Shown: positions 34,419 to 44,900 of the stretch, piece by piece
Position numbering within the stretch: position 1 is the first letter of the stretch
Layout of the letters: each line of letters opens with the position of its first letter
Assembly (NCBI GenBank): GCA_963848175.1
Contig: CAWKCO010000011.1
Location: 800,219 to 864,218 of the forward strand
DNA: 64,000 bases
Direction: 5' to 3'
DNA from: JAMZMI01 sp963848175
GTDB lineage: Bacteria > Bacteroidota > Bacteroidia > Cytophagales > Cyclobacteriaceae
Notes under the pieces: generated by a model
Told to the model about the DNA's origin: nothing
The model's input: the letters and a program-made list of their open reading frames with translations, nothing else
Database searches by the model: none
Translations under genes and position numbers: made by a program

Positions 34419-34448
34419 TATATTGTCCAGTTTTTTGTAGCAATTCCA

Positions 34449-35174
34449 CTCCTGCCTTCGCAAGCCACTTGAATAAAGTAAACTGATGATGCACTTGTGT
34501 TTTATGTTCTTTGTCAGATCAATCATTGCTAGTACTTCTTCCTTTGCGATGATTTTAGGAAGCGTTTCTGCAGGTTTTATCTGCTTAATATTATAAAACC
34601 TATTGGGCATTTCTAAAACAACCTCATAATAGAATTTGATGGCATTCACAGACATCTTGATATATGCATCTGATTTCTTCAGAACGATCATTTCACTGAT
34701 GTAAGCGTTGATTTCACGCTCTCCCAATTCTAGAAGATTATCCACATCCCTGTATCTATTGATGAAATGCTCAAAATGAATAATATAGGATTTGGCCGTG
34801 TTGAGACTATATCTGCGTATTTCTAATTTGTCTAAAAATGCCTCGGGAGCGAATTTCCATCCATCTTTAGACGTTCGCTTGCGATAATAATCAACCGACA
34901 ATGCCTCATTGGCTTCATTTACTGGCTTATTGGTGAAAAAATATGCGCAATTAATCCAACAAGTCCCTTTGAATGTTTTAAAAATGAGATCAAGATTATC
35001 CTTTCTATTAGGCAGTATAACCATTTCATACTGCGACGACCACTTGACGCCTGGCATTGTTTTTACCAATGCATGTATAATCTTGTCTGAATAAAATTTG
35101 ATCCCGATCATCTTCTGATCCTTAATCAGGAGGTGTTTGAGCGTAATCTGACGTTCGTGATTTGGCTTGTTCAT
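34449..35174 (-). pseudogene. tyrosine recombinase, C-terminal catalytic part lost to IS3
   Basis: From MNKPNHERQITLKH at 35174. There is an N-terminal extension with FYSDKIIHALVKTMPGVKWS, then a SAM-like core-binding domain (EAFLDKLEIRRYSLNTAKSY, INAYISEMIVLKKSDAYIKM) and the first part of the catalytic domain ending LLYSSGLRRQE, where the R of GLR is the first catalytic arginine. The IS3 end at 34448 removes the rest (the remaining arginine, histidines and tyrosine). The family is close to Xer and integron integrases, and it is transcribed toward the cassette array. Whether it was the array's integrase cannot be proved because the diagnostic C-terminal region is gone. Confidence 0.8.
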
Positions 35175-35270
35175 GGTGTAAATCACGAAAAACATTTTGT
35201 ATCAGCTGTGTTTATATACGTGTAGTTCCGTAACTATCCGTATATTAATACGAATAAAATTGATTGGAAG

Positions 35271-35690
35271 ATGGAAAATGAAAAGTGCTTGTTTTGTGAG
35301 AAGCCAATGTCTGGACGAGTGGACAAGCGGTTTTGCGGGGATCAATGCCGTGCTAATTACCACAACAAGAATAAGCGGAAGAATGAGCGAATCATCGCAG
35401 CTGTAAATCGTCAGACCCGTAAAAACCGCACGATTTTGCAACGCCTATGTCCTGAGGGTAAAGCAACTGTCCGCAAGACAAAGTTGCTGGACATGGGTTT
35501 TTCCTTTCAGTATTTTACAAGCATTTATATTGAGGGGGCATTGACTTATTATTTTTCGTACGAATATGGTTTTGCACCAATCATGCAGCTTGCAAGAACC
35601 GAGGGCGTACAGGTAGAAAAAGTGTTGATCATTCAATATCAAGATCAAATGAAGGGAAAGTTTGACCCGTGGCGGGGTATAAAAGATTAA
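35271..35690 (+). CDS. zinc-ribbon-type small protein of unknown function
   Basis: 139 residues. The N-terminus CLFCEKPMSG...KRFCGDQCRANYHNK has paired cysteines that resemble DUF2116-type zinc ribbons. The rest includes a helical stretch (ILQRLCPEGKATVRKTKLLD) and YYFSYEYGFAPI. Similar small proteins occur widely in Bacteroidota; the function is unknown. It is divergent from the truncated recombinase. Confidence 0.65.
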   Translation: MENEKCLFCEKPMSGRVDKRFCGDQCRANYHNKNKRKNERIIAAVNRQTRKNRTILQRLCPEGKATVRKTKLLDMGFSFQYFTSIYIEGALTYYFSYEYGFAPIMQLARTEGVQVEKVLIIQYQDQMKGKFDPWRGIKD

Positions 35691-35791
35691 TGGGACTAGT
35701 ACTCCACAATCACATTGCCCGTTTTAGAAGCAGTCATTACATAATAATAAGCTTCATGGATTTGCTGATGTCATTGTAAATGGTAGTCGTG

Positions 35792-37093
35792 TTATTTCTC
35801 CCGCTTGCTGGCCACCTCCGAAAGCTGCCAGCCCTTTTCTTTGTTGAATTTTTCGTTTTTCGGGCTGCCTATTCTCTGTGAACCATAGATGCCCGAGTGC
35901 CCCGAAAAGAGATATGCAGCACTGCAAGCAATGGCAATAAACACCCCCGATTCGATTCCGAAAAGCTCAATGCCCATCACGGTACAGGCCAGTGGAGTGT
36001 TGGTAGCTCCGGAAAAAACGGCAACAAAACCCATCCCTGCTAGCAAACCCATAGGAAGCGGGATAAACCAAATCAACACATTGCCCAGCGTGGCGCCAAT
36101 GAAAAAGAGTGGGGTCACTTCCCCTCCTTTGAATCCCGCACCCAGTGTGAAAGAAGTGAATAAAATTTTGAGGAGAAAATCATAAGAATCGAGCGGAGCG
36201 CTAAATGCCTCCGAAATCATAGGCAGCCCCAGACCAATGTATTTGGTAGTGCCCATGGCGTAAATGACCAAAGCCAAAACTACTCCGCCCGCCACGGGTC
36301 GCAAGGGTGCATAACTAATGTATTTCTTGAAAAAACCTGACCAAAAATGTGTGGACTTGGAAAAAAGAAGTGCCGCAAGCCCGAAGATAATTCCCGCCAA
36401 AAGTGCCCAAAGGAGGTTTTCTGGATTCATGTCCGCTACGGAGGCGATAGAGTAATGCGAATGCGAAACGCCCCAGAGATCACAAAAATAATCTGCCAGT
36501 ACGGCGGCCAAAAAACTGGGAATAATGGCATCTAACCTAATACGCCCCAACACTAGTACTTCGAGCGCAAAAATACCTCCAGCCAGAGGCGTACCAAATA
36601 CGGAAGCAAAACCTGCACTGATCCCTGCGATCAAAAGAATCTTTCGGTCGTCTTTGGAAAGGTTTAGCAGCTTGGTAAATCGGTCGGCAATGGCACCACC
36701 CACCTGCACGGCCGTGCCCTCTCGTCCTGCTGATCCTCCAACAAGGTGGGTAACGATGGTTCCAAAAAGTACCAATGGCGCCATGCGAAAAGGAATGATT
36801 TTTTTAGGCGAATGAAATTCTTCAAGCAGCAGGTTGTTGCCTTTCACCACGCTATCTCCATAATAATGATAGGATGCCCCAATAATAAATCCCCCAACGG
36901 GCAGCAAAGCAATGATCCACAAATTGGACTCCCTCATCATGGTCGCCCATTCCAAACTGAAAAGGAAAAATGCCGAAATACTCCCAACTATTGCTCCCAA
37001 CAGCGTGCAAATCAATAGCCACTTGAGCAGATATACCGCAGATGAAAACTGCTCGACGGAGTTGAAGCGCTTTTTTAGGTTGGAAAAATTCAT
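35792..37093 (-). CDS. ClC-family chloride channel/transporter
   Basis: About 433 residues from MNFSNLKKRFNSVEQF at 37093 (an upstream ATG at 37138 is possible). Many membrane helices and the ClC selectivity motifs GGSAGREGTAVQVG (GxEGP region), GTPLAGGIFALEVL and GAGFKGGEVTPLFFIGA (GxFxP-like region). A glutamate at the GREGT gate suggests an exchanger rather than a pure channel (inference). No CBS domains follow, so it is the short form. Confidence 0.9.
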   Translation of the reverse strand: MNFSNLKKRFNSVEQFSSAVYLLKWLLICTLLGAIVGSISAFFLFSLEWATMMRESNLWIIALLPVGGFIIGASYHYYGDSVVKGNNLLLEEFHSPKKIIPFRMAPLVLFGTIVTHLVGGSAGREGTAVQVGGAIADRFTKLLNLSKDDRKILLIAGISAGFASVFGTPLAGGIFALEVLVLGRIRLDAIIPSFLAAVLADYFCDLWGVSHSHYSIASVADMNPENLLWALLAGIIFGLAALLFSKSTHFWSGFFKKYISYAPLRPVAGGVVLALVIYAMGTTKYIGLGLPMISEAFSAPLDSYDFLLKILFTSFTLGAGFKGGEVTPLFFIGATLGNVLIWFIPLPMGLLAGMGFVAVFSGATNTPLACTVMGIELFGIESGVFIAIACSAAYLFSGHSGIYGSQRIGSPKNEKFNKEKGWQLSEVASKREK

Positions 37094-37208
37094 GCTCAAA
37101 TGAAAAGCCTTGGTTCGTGATGCTTTTAAAAGCGACAAACTTAAAGGGAATTGGTCAATATCGCGAAAATTGAGTTTTGACCTTTGGGCGGAGCGCTAAG
37201 AAAGACAA

Positions 37209-37239
37209 AAGCCCCAAATCTCTGACTGACTTGGGGCTT
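37209..37239 (-). terminator. terminator after alpha-mannosidase gene
   Basis: A perfect 9-bp stem AAGCCCCAA/TTGGGGCTT with a 13-base loop, followed on the minus strand by TTGTCTTTC. It lies 27 bases after the restored GH38 stop at 37266. Confidence 0.75.
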
Positions 37240-37265
37240 GATTTCGTATGAATGAAGAAAACCTG

Positions 37266-40200
37266 CTACTTCACCAAGATGGTCTTGATCTCAAATGGCT
37301 TAAAAGCCAATGAAACTTTTCCTTCTTTTACCGAAAGGGATGAAATCACCTCTTCATTCAAATTCGTTTCTTGTACCATGTTTCGCACCTTTTATACCCA
37401 AATCTACACGAGTGGTACGCTGCTCGGTTTCATACATTCGCACGATCATACCGCTACCATTTTCTGCTTTTTTGATGGTCTGCAAAATGACGTTTTTAGG
37501 CAAACCCTCAAACAGTGCCTCGGAAACGGCTTTTTCAATCACTGCTTGCTCTTTGTTTCGTACAATCAACTCAGTGTTAAAGGCTGCTGCTTGCTGCACC
37601 ACATCCCCCTCAGACAAATCACCCACGTGAGGAAACAGCGCATAGCTAAAATCCATACCTGTATCGTCTCCCGAAGCTACGGGACTCCATGGCACATGCG
37701 TCATTTCTTCATACCCATGTCTGTGTTGCCCATAAGTAAGCACCAATCGCAGACCTCCTTTTTTGAGGTTGTAGCCATAGCGCGTATTATCAAAAAGCGC
37801 CACTCCATAATCGCGATCAGAAACATCCGCCCACTGATGTGCACATAGTGGCATTTTCAAAGAATCACCCGCAGCATAGGATGTTCGTTTCACTTGATCG
37901 TATCCCCATTGAATACCATGATGAGCTGCATCCGTAGAAAAATCCAATGGAAAATCCGCTTCCAGTCGATCTTCTTCTTTCCAATCAAGTTTTGTATTAA
38001 AGGCAAGCGACTTACTGCCTTGCTTCAAAATTATCTCCTGCTCAATGGCACTGGTTTTAAACTTCTTTTTGATTGTTAAAGAAGTCGTTAACATACCATT
38101 TTTAGGATTGGAAAAAACTACTTTTTCCCACGTCGGTTTAGTAACTCGTCCACCTTTATGCTCCACTGCCAGTAGCTTATTAAAGACTTTGCCGGCTGGC
38201 ACCAATTCACGGTTTTGTTCTTTGTCCCAAAAACTTGTAATCTCTCCTTGCTCATTAAACATTACTTTGACAAGCTCATTTTCAAGTGTCCTTTTACTTG
38301 AAGCAAATGGAGTGCTGGCAAGTGGTTTGGCCTCATTCCAATATAATTTTCTGAATGACATTGGCGAAATACTTGGCAGATCCACCACGAAGCGGTCTCC
38401 CAACCACTCAGATTTTATTGCTTCGCCATTTTCATTGACCAAAGACTGCCCCTTTCTCCCTGCAACATTATCCAAAGTTTGAACTCCTGTCATATTCACG
38501 CCCGAAGGATTGAATATGACAATTCCCTCACTAGGCATTTCCATATTTTTAAGCAAGTGATCAAGCGCCGAGTCCCTAAGTCTGGTTACGTCTCGCTCTA
38601 GCTCTTGCAATGTCAAATTGGCTTGAGACAAAACCTCTGGAACGGCCATTCCTGTGATGATGTCATGAAAATGATGCAACAGCAGCGTTTTCCAAAATTC
38701 CGTCAGTTGCTCCTGCGGATAATCAAACCCATACTGCATAGCCCAAGCCGAAAGCACCTCCGTTTCACGCAAGCGCTGCTCTACAGCACGGTTGTTTTTC
38801 TTGATACCATTGGCCATCGTAAACGTCCGCTGTATAAAGCTAGACGGCAGTATGCGCTCGTCAAATGTGGCAAATTTCTCTTTATTCTGAAGTTGACTTT
38901 GAATGTAATCATACAAATTAGTCCACTCAACTTGTGGTATGGACGGAAGAGAATTAACCCGTTTCATCAGCTCAATTTGATCTTCAGTGCCGCCTCCGCC
39001 ACCGTCTCCCCAACCGATCAAGATCAGTTGTTCGTTGGTTTGAGATTTGTTTTTGAACTGTTCCCAAGTACCCATCAATCTCCGAGGACCAGGATCTGGT
39101 GCATTGTAGGTACTGATGTGCGAAGGGTTGGCAATCTTGTAGTCGTGTATGGCATCCACAAATGGGTATTCCCACGCTGGAGTACACAATCCATTGACCA
39201 AAATGGTGGAGCCATCAATGCCTTTAAAATTGTAAATCGTGTGGTCTATCTCGTCGGTATTTGTGCGCATAGCGATCAGATGATCCAAGCCAAAACCTTG
39301 TGCCACCTGAGGAAGAAAACGTGGATACCCAAACGTGTCGGGCAAAAAAAGACTGTTTTTTTTCACGCCAAGCGTATTTCTAAAATAGTCCAAACCATAC
39401 AGAAACTGGCGAACAATGCTCTCTCCACCGGGCAGGTTCATGTCCGTTTCCACATAGGTGCTCCCATCTGCGATCCATTGACCTGCAGCAATTTTCTCTT
39501 CCACACGACCAAAAAGATCAGGGTAGAGTTCCGCCATTCGCTCATAGTGATAAGGCGTAGTGAAAATATATTTATACTCTGGAAAGCGATCCATCAAATA
39601 CAAATTGTTCATGACTAGCCTTTGTATTTTTTCATCCGTATGAGCCAAAGTCCATCTCCATGCGCTATCCAGATGTCCATGCATCAGCATTTTGAGCACT
39701 GGGCTATCTCCTGCCAGTTTTTCTATCTCAGCAAAGCGTTGCTTTACTTTAGTAAGCACTTGAGCCATTTGCTCATTCAAAGATTGATTTCCGCCCAAAT
39801 CCAGATTCAAGTCCATCATAATTTCATCCGCCAAAGTGCGAATTTCTTTGGCTCCTTTAGCTGTATCAGGCAAAATAGAAGCCGCTTCTATCAACACACG
39901 TGTATACCAATACAGCTCATCAGCTACTGGATTGCGCTCAACTACACTTACTTCTCTATAACCTCTCGGCTGTGAAGAAATTCCAAATGATTTCAGACAG
40001 ACTTCATTCGCTTGATTTTCATCCATCATCTGCTTGGCATCCCAATAAAAATGCTGCCTTAGTAGTGCTGCTTCAGGTTTTCCATTGACGTATATCGTGG
40101 TTTCCGGCCATCCAGGAAGAGATAACTCCATGGGTTTCAGGCAAAAGAAACGCTCCCAGCCAGTTGTACTTTTTGGTAATTGTGGGATGTTTACCCAATA

Positions 40201-40575
40201 GGTATCATAGGTAAATCTGGCACCTGAAAGCGTGCTTGCAGCGATTTTTTTACCTGGCTGCTGTGCCGTGGTAATCGTTGGATTCTTTTTGTCCCAATCG
40301 GGCTGATGATAAAGTGAATCTGCTCTCCAGACCATATTGTGCCTCAGTTTGCTCAAGCGATAAAGAAAGAGCACTTCATGATTTTCAAAAAAGGGATAAG
40401 GCATCACATGACCATCTAACGTCAGGTGACCTCCCTCTAAAGCAAGATGGTCTCCATCCGCGGCTTTTTTAATGTATTTACGTGTTTCCTGAGGAATTTC
40501 AATCCTCCCTTTTTGCCCAAAGGCTACTCCAATGCAAAAGATTGTGATAAAAAGCGTAGCGATATTTTTCTTCAT
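37266..40575 (-). CDS. GH38 alpha-mannosidase, secreted; frameshift near C-terminus
   Basis: Signal peptide (MKKNIATLFITIFCIGVAFGQ). GH38 motifs: MLMHGHLDSAWRWTLAHTDE (zinc-site His/Asp), ETDMNLPGGESIVRQ, and the nucleophile Asp in LFLPDTFGYPRFLPQVA; HHFHDIITGMAVPEV carries further zinc-site histidines. The main frame stops at 37354 after ...KGAKHGTRNEFE. A one-base shift near 37388-37395 (AAAA run) restores the usual tail ETNLNEEVISSL...FKPFEIKTILVK to 37266. About 1100 residues, normal for the family. It cleaves alpha-mannosides, probably in the periplasm. It lacks SusCD neighbours. Confidence 0.9.
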
Positions 40576-40854
40576 AAGGGCAAGCTATTCTGATCATGCC
40601 TTTACCACCTTTGACTTTGAAAATTCAAAGAGTAAAAAAATCAGAGTCTAATTACGGACTAATCTGAAATGCTTCGATTCTCAAAATGGTAAAACCAAAA
40701 AAAAGCGCGGACAGATGCCCCTCCCTCCAAAACGCGACTTCCTTTAGAATAAACACGGTAAATGATATAATCTACCGCATGCCATTATACCTTTTTGTAA
40801 TATTTAAAGCTTTCCCCCAGAAATATTGCTTGATCCTTGAATCTACACGAAAGG

Positions 40855-40888
40855 GCAAAAAAAATCACCAGAGGAAGCCCCTGGTGAC
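40855..40888 (-). terminator. terminator after 195-residue secreted protein gene
   Basis: Stem TCACCAG/CTGGTGA with a 9-base loop and a run of T on the minus strand, directly downstream of the stop at 40916. Confidence 0.8.
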
Positions 40889-40915
40889 TGTTAGTCCTTT
40901 TTAACTGGCAGAAGC

Positions 40916-41503
40916 TTACAAAACGATGGTTTCTTCAGTGACAATTTTGCCCTTGCTATAGATAACGAATGTTACTGATTTAGAGTCTATTTGCTCAAAA
41001 ACAAACTTCTTTTGAATGATAGAAGCTGCATTGACAGATTGCTCAAATATTCTCTTATTTTGATCATCTATCACAACTACAGTGTAGTCAACTGGCTTAT
41101 CTGGATAACCTGTAAGGAGTACTTTTTTGTCGCCTAGCGCTCTAAGAGACAACTTCAAGCCTACTGACTCACCAAGAATTACTTCCTTTGAAAATTCATA
41201 ATCGCCAGCGATTACTTTCACAGTATAGTCTCCATCTGACAAAGTAGCCAAGTCATATTGCTTGATGAAGCGGTCTGATGATTTAAGATTTTCGCTATAT
41301 AAGACGTGGCTTGCGTTATCCAACCATTGGATGGTTACGTTCGCTTTTTTGTTTCCCTGATAGATCAGTTTGTAAGAGTCTTCCTTCTCTTGAGCAACAA
41401 CCTTGCAGTAAGTTCCTACAGTGGTAGAATCTGTGTTCGCGTTGGATTTCACGGCGCTTAAAACTATTAAAAGAGCTGCAAATGATTTTATTGTGTTTCT
41501 CAT
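40916..41503 (-). CDS. secreted Ig-like protein of unknown function
   Basis: 195 residues. A signal peptide (LLIVLSAVKSNA) is followed by beta-strand-rich sequence with the pattern of extracellular Ig-like/DUF3244-type domains (VTIQWLDNASHVLYSENL, LSDGDYTVKVIAGDYEF), then a second similar module. There is no T9SS tail. It is monocistronic with its own terminator. Confidence 0.6.
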   Translation of the reverse strand: MRNTIKSFAALLIVLSAVKSNANTDSTTVGTYCKVVAQEKEDSYKLIYQGNKKANVTIQWLDNASHVLYSENLKSSDRFIKQYDLATLSDGDYTVKVIAGDYEFSKEVILGESVGLKLSLRALGDKKVLLTGYPDKPVDYTVVVIDDQNKRIFEQSVNAASIIQKKFVFEQIDSKSVTFVIYSKGKIVTEETIVL

Positions 41504-41931
41504 ATCTGTATTTGATTATTAATACAATACAAAGTTGAGACAATCCATGCGACTTTAACAACCAACAGGGCATTTCATTAAAATATTTTCCGCAAAACAG
41601 TAAAATATTATATCTCATTCAACAAAAACAATCATCCACTAATAAAATGATAAAAACGAAAAACAAACTTCTTGGCTTTTGCATTTATCATATCTTTCTT
41701 GTCATTATTTCAATATTGCTAATAACATGGGGTTAATAGTCCTTGTTAGTAATATCTGTTCAAAGATTTTTTCGGAATTTGAGAGAATTATCAATACATC
41801 AACTGACATATTGCGAATTTCTCATCGGCTTGCATTGTGATATGTACAATTTGATTGCCCTTTTAGCGAATTCTTCTTTTTGTAAAATGACTATCACCCG
41901 TCTTGATCCTGGAGTTGGAGTATATAGGCAT
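41504..41931. other. gene-free region with one possible micro-peptide
   Basis: This lies between two minus-strand genes. The only coding-like item is a 29-codon plus-strand ORF at 41647-41736 (MIKTKNKLLGFCIYHIFLVI then a hydrophobic end), a basic start followed by one membrane helix. There is no clear ribosome site, so it may be chance in AT-rich DNA. Confidence 0.3.
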
Positions 41932-41962
41932 AAAAAAAGCGCAAGCTAATGCCCGCGCTTTT
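41932..41962 (-). terminator. terminator after giant propeller protein gene
   Basis: Stem AAGCGCG/TGCGCTT (one mismatch) followed on the minus strand by TTTTT; 24 bases beyond the stop at 41986. Confidence 0.7.
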
Positions 41963-41985
41963 CAATATTTCAAACAATCTAAAAC

Positions 41986-44900
41986 TTACTTTACCATCAG
42001 CTTCTGCGTAGCTACGCCTCCCGCTGAGATGAATCGGATGAAGTAAATACCCGGTTGGTCAAGTTCTTTGATATTCATATCAAAAGTTCCTGATACTCCC
42101 TCGAATGACTCCTTGAATACAACATGACCGCTCACGCTGATCACTTGCACATCAAAAGCTTTCAAGTTCATCGGATCGATAGTGATCGTAGAACCTACCT
42201 CCATTGGGTTGGGGTATACTTCTATCTGCGTTCTTGACAAGCTAGCCATCGGTGAAAGTCCTTCTCTTGAGCTTCCGCCAAAGTTGAAGGTTGTCAATCC
42301 GCCTGACCAAGTACTAGTGGTCAAACCACTCGTGCTGTAGAGCTGCGTCCAGTTTGCATTGTCATTTGATCCATGACAGGTAAACCCTGAGAAGCCTCTA
42401 TCGCTTGCATTTGGCTTGATCATGATCGCATTTGGTGTGATCGCATTGCCTGCTCCCAAATCAATCACAATCCATGCTGGGTAGCTTGAGCCTACCGACC
42501 ATCCGCCGTTCGTGTTGTCAAAGGCACCATAAACATTCGAGTTGTTCGAATCGCTATTGCTTGCCCATGAGTTCCAACGTGTAGCCCAGTCTAGCTTAGG
42601 ATTTGGATAAGAATTGCTTCCTACCATCCAGTGAATCTGCTGTAGCGTTACATCATTGCCTACTGTTCCTGTTCCTGTTAGTCTCAAGTATCTGTAAGAT
42701 GTACCTCCACTTGGTGCTGTCACTGTCACACCACAAGTAGATGTTTTGCTTCCGCTTACAGTTGTTACCGTAATAGTCGCTGATCCTGCGGCTACTGCTG
42801 TTACCAATCCTGCGCTGCTTACCGTAGCTACTGAGCTATTGCTTGTGCTCCATGTTACGTTTTTGTTCGTAGCATTAGATGGGGATACCGTAGCGGAAAG
42901 ACTTGCTGTGCTACCTACTGTCAATGAAGACTGGCAGCCTGAGATAGATACGCTCGTTGGGATCACTGGACTAGTTCCTCCGTTGATCGTTCCGAAATCT
43001 ATGTGTCCTGAGCAATGCATTAGTGAGCTATAGCTACCTCCGCATTGTCCTTGCCATACTGCCGTGTTCACCGCTTGGCTTTCTGCCTGATAAGTAGTAC
43101 CATCTACTATGATGTAGTCTAGCTCCATGTCTGTACCATTGTCAGGGAAGTACACTTTCACGTTTCCACTCAGTGGTACTGATACTGTGTAGTTTGCAAA
43201 GCTGCTGCTCGTGATTGTCCAAGTTTTCACCGTAGCATCATTCACTCGTAGTTGCAGATCATCACTGCTTCCGTTTGTCAATCTTGCGCGCAAGGTTACT
43301 GAGCTGTTTCCACTTGGTGCTGTTACAGTAACACCGCAAGTAGACGTTTTGCTGCCGCTTACTGTTGTTACAGTGATCGTTGCTGATCCTGCCGCTACTG
43401 CTGTTACTAAACCTGTATTGCTCACTGTTGCTACCGATGTGTTGCTTGAGCTCCATGTTACGTTTTTGTTCGTAGCATTAGATGGTGATACTGTCTCGTT
43501 CAGGTTGGCTGTATTGCCGATAGCCATGTTAGATCCAGGACATCCTGAGATTGATACGCTAGTAGGAATCACTGTGGCTGATACTGAAGTCACTGCGCAA
43601 GTAGACGTTTTGCTGCCGCTTACTGTTGTTGCTGTGATTGTAGCTGTTCCTGCTCCTACTGCTGTCACCACACCTGTACTGCTCACTGATGCTACCGAAG
43701 CGTTGCTTGATGACCAAGTCACGTTCTTGTTCGTCGCATTAGATGGCAATACAGTTGCTGACAAAATGCGTGTGCTTCCTACTGTCAAGTTGGTGCTTGA
43801 GCAGCCTGAAATTGCAACGCTCGTAGGGATCACTGTACTCGTAGTACATTTCTCTCTCAAGATTACTCCGTCGATCCAAACATCTACGGTGCTATTGCCT
43901 AAGAAAAAGTCAATGCGTGCTTCGTTCTCTGTAAAAGTAGCTGTAAACTCCATGCTATAGCTTTGTGCAGATGTTGTCAAATTCACAGACTCATACTTGA
44001 TACCTGTCCATGGATCAGTATGCTTCAGCACTCCTACAACTATATTTCTAGCTGCTGCCGCTTTGGCCTGATAGAGTACCTCATAGGTTTTGCCGTTTTC
44101 TATCGCACCGATCGGCTGAAAGAACTGAAGGTGACCCGCCGTAGTACCAGCTCCACCAATCGTAATTTTGGCTGAATTTGCTCCGGAGAGTCCTCCATTG
44201 GTCACCACTGCATAGCTTGCAGTTGCTCCTCCTCCTGTCCATAAACCCCAATTAGCTTGGCCATTGTCTAGCTCGCCATTGCTCACTTTATTTGGATTGG
44301 TACAACCGCCTGTAGAGGCATTCACCGTCACAGCACATGTAGCCGTCTTATTTCCGCTGTTTGTCGTAACCGTAATTGTAGCTGAACCTGCGGCGACTGC
44401 CGTAACTATACCAGAAGCATTAACTGTTGCTACTGATGTGTTGCTTGAAGACCATGTCACATTCTGGTTTGTCGCATTTGTGGGTTGTATAGCTCTTGTA
44501 AGAGTAGCTGTGTTTCCAATAGTCATGTTAGACCCTGGGCAACCATTAATCGATACGCTAGTAGGAACAATAGTACCTGACACAACAGTCACCGCACATG
44601 TCGCCGTTTTGTTACCACTGTTAGTAGTCACTGTGATTGTGGCTGTGCCGGCTGCTACTGCCGCTACTACGCCAGAACTATTGACAGTTGCTACGTTCGT
44701 ATTTGATGAACTCCAAGTCACTGACTTGTTCGTCGCATTAGATGGTGCTACTCCTTCATCCAAATCACGTGTACTGCCTACTGTCATGTTAGTGCCTGAG
44801 TTGCAACCTGTGATAGAAACTGAAGTAGGGATAACTGTGGTTCCCCCACCGCCTGTTGAACTCAATGCACTCGCTGGAACAACCGTGAAGGCAGCTCCTC

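Larger units (their letters stand above)
33188..34448 (+). mobile_element. IS3-family insertion, copy 1
   Basis: 1261 bp. Imperfect terminal inverted repeats of about 27 bp (TGAACCTGCTACATTTGACTGGACA and TGGAATTGCTACAAAAAACTGGACA) begin TG and end CA. It carries orfA and orfB. A second, inverted, almost identical copy is at 59901-61161. The flanking bases (GGT left, CTC right) do not match, so no target duplication remains. Its right end cuts a tyrosine recombinase gene and its left end cuts an attC-like site. Confidence 0.92.

Noticed and set aside
33188..34448. A 3-bp target duplication for the IS3 copies
   Set aside because: Flanks GGT/CTC and AAT/GTA do not match directly or after a notional inversion.
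35697..35791. About 30 codons of protein-like sequence (AYYYVMTASKTGNVIVEY) after the ClC stop on the minus strand
   Set aside because: It needs a frameshift and has no start; too short to assign, perhaps a remnant of a gene end.
38605..39975. Long plus-strand ORF opposite the alpha-mannosidase gene
   Set aside because: Antisense shadow of GH38 with no domain sense and no start signals.
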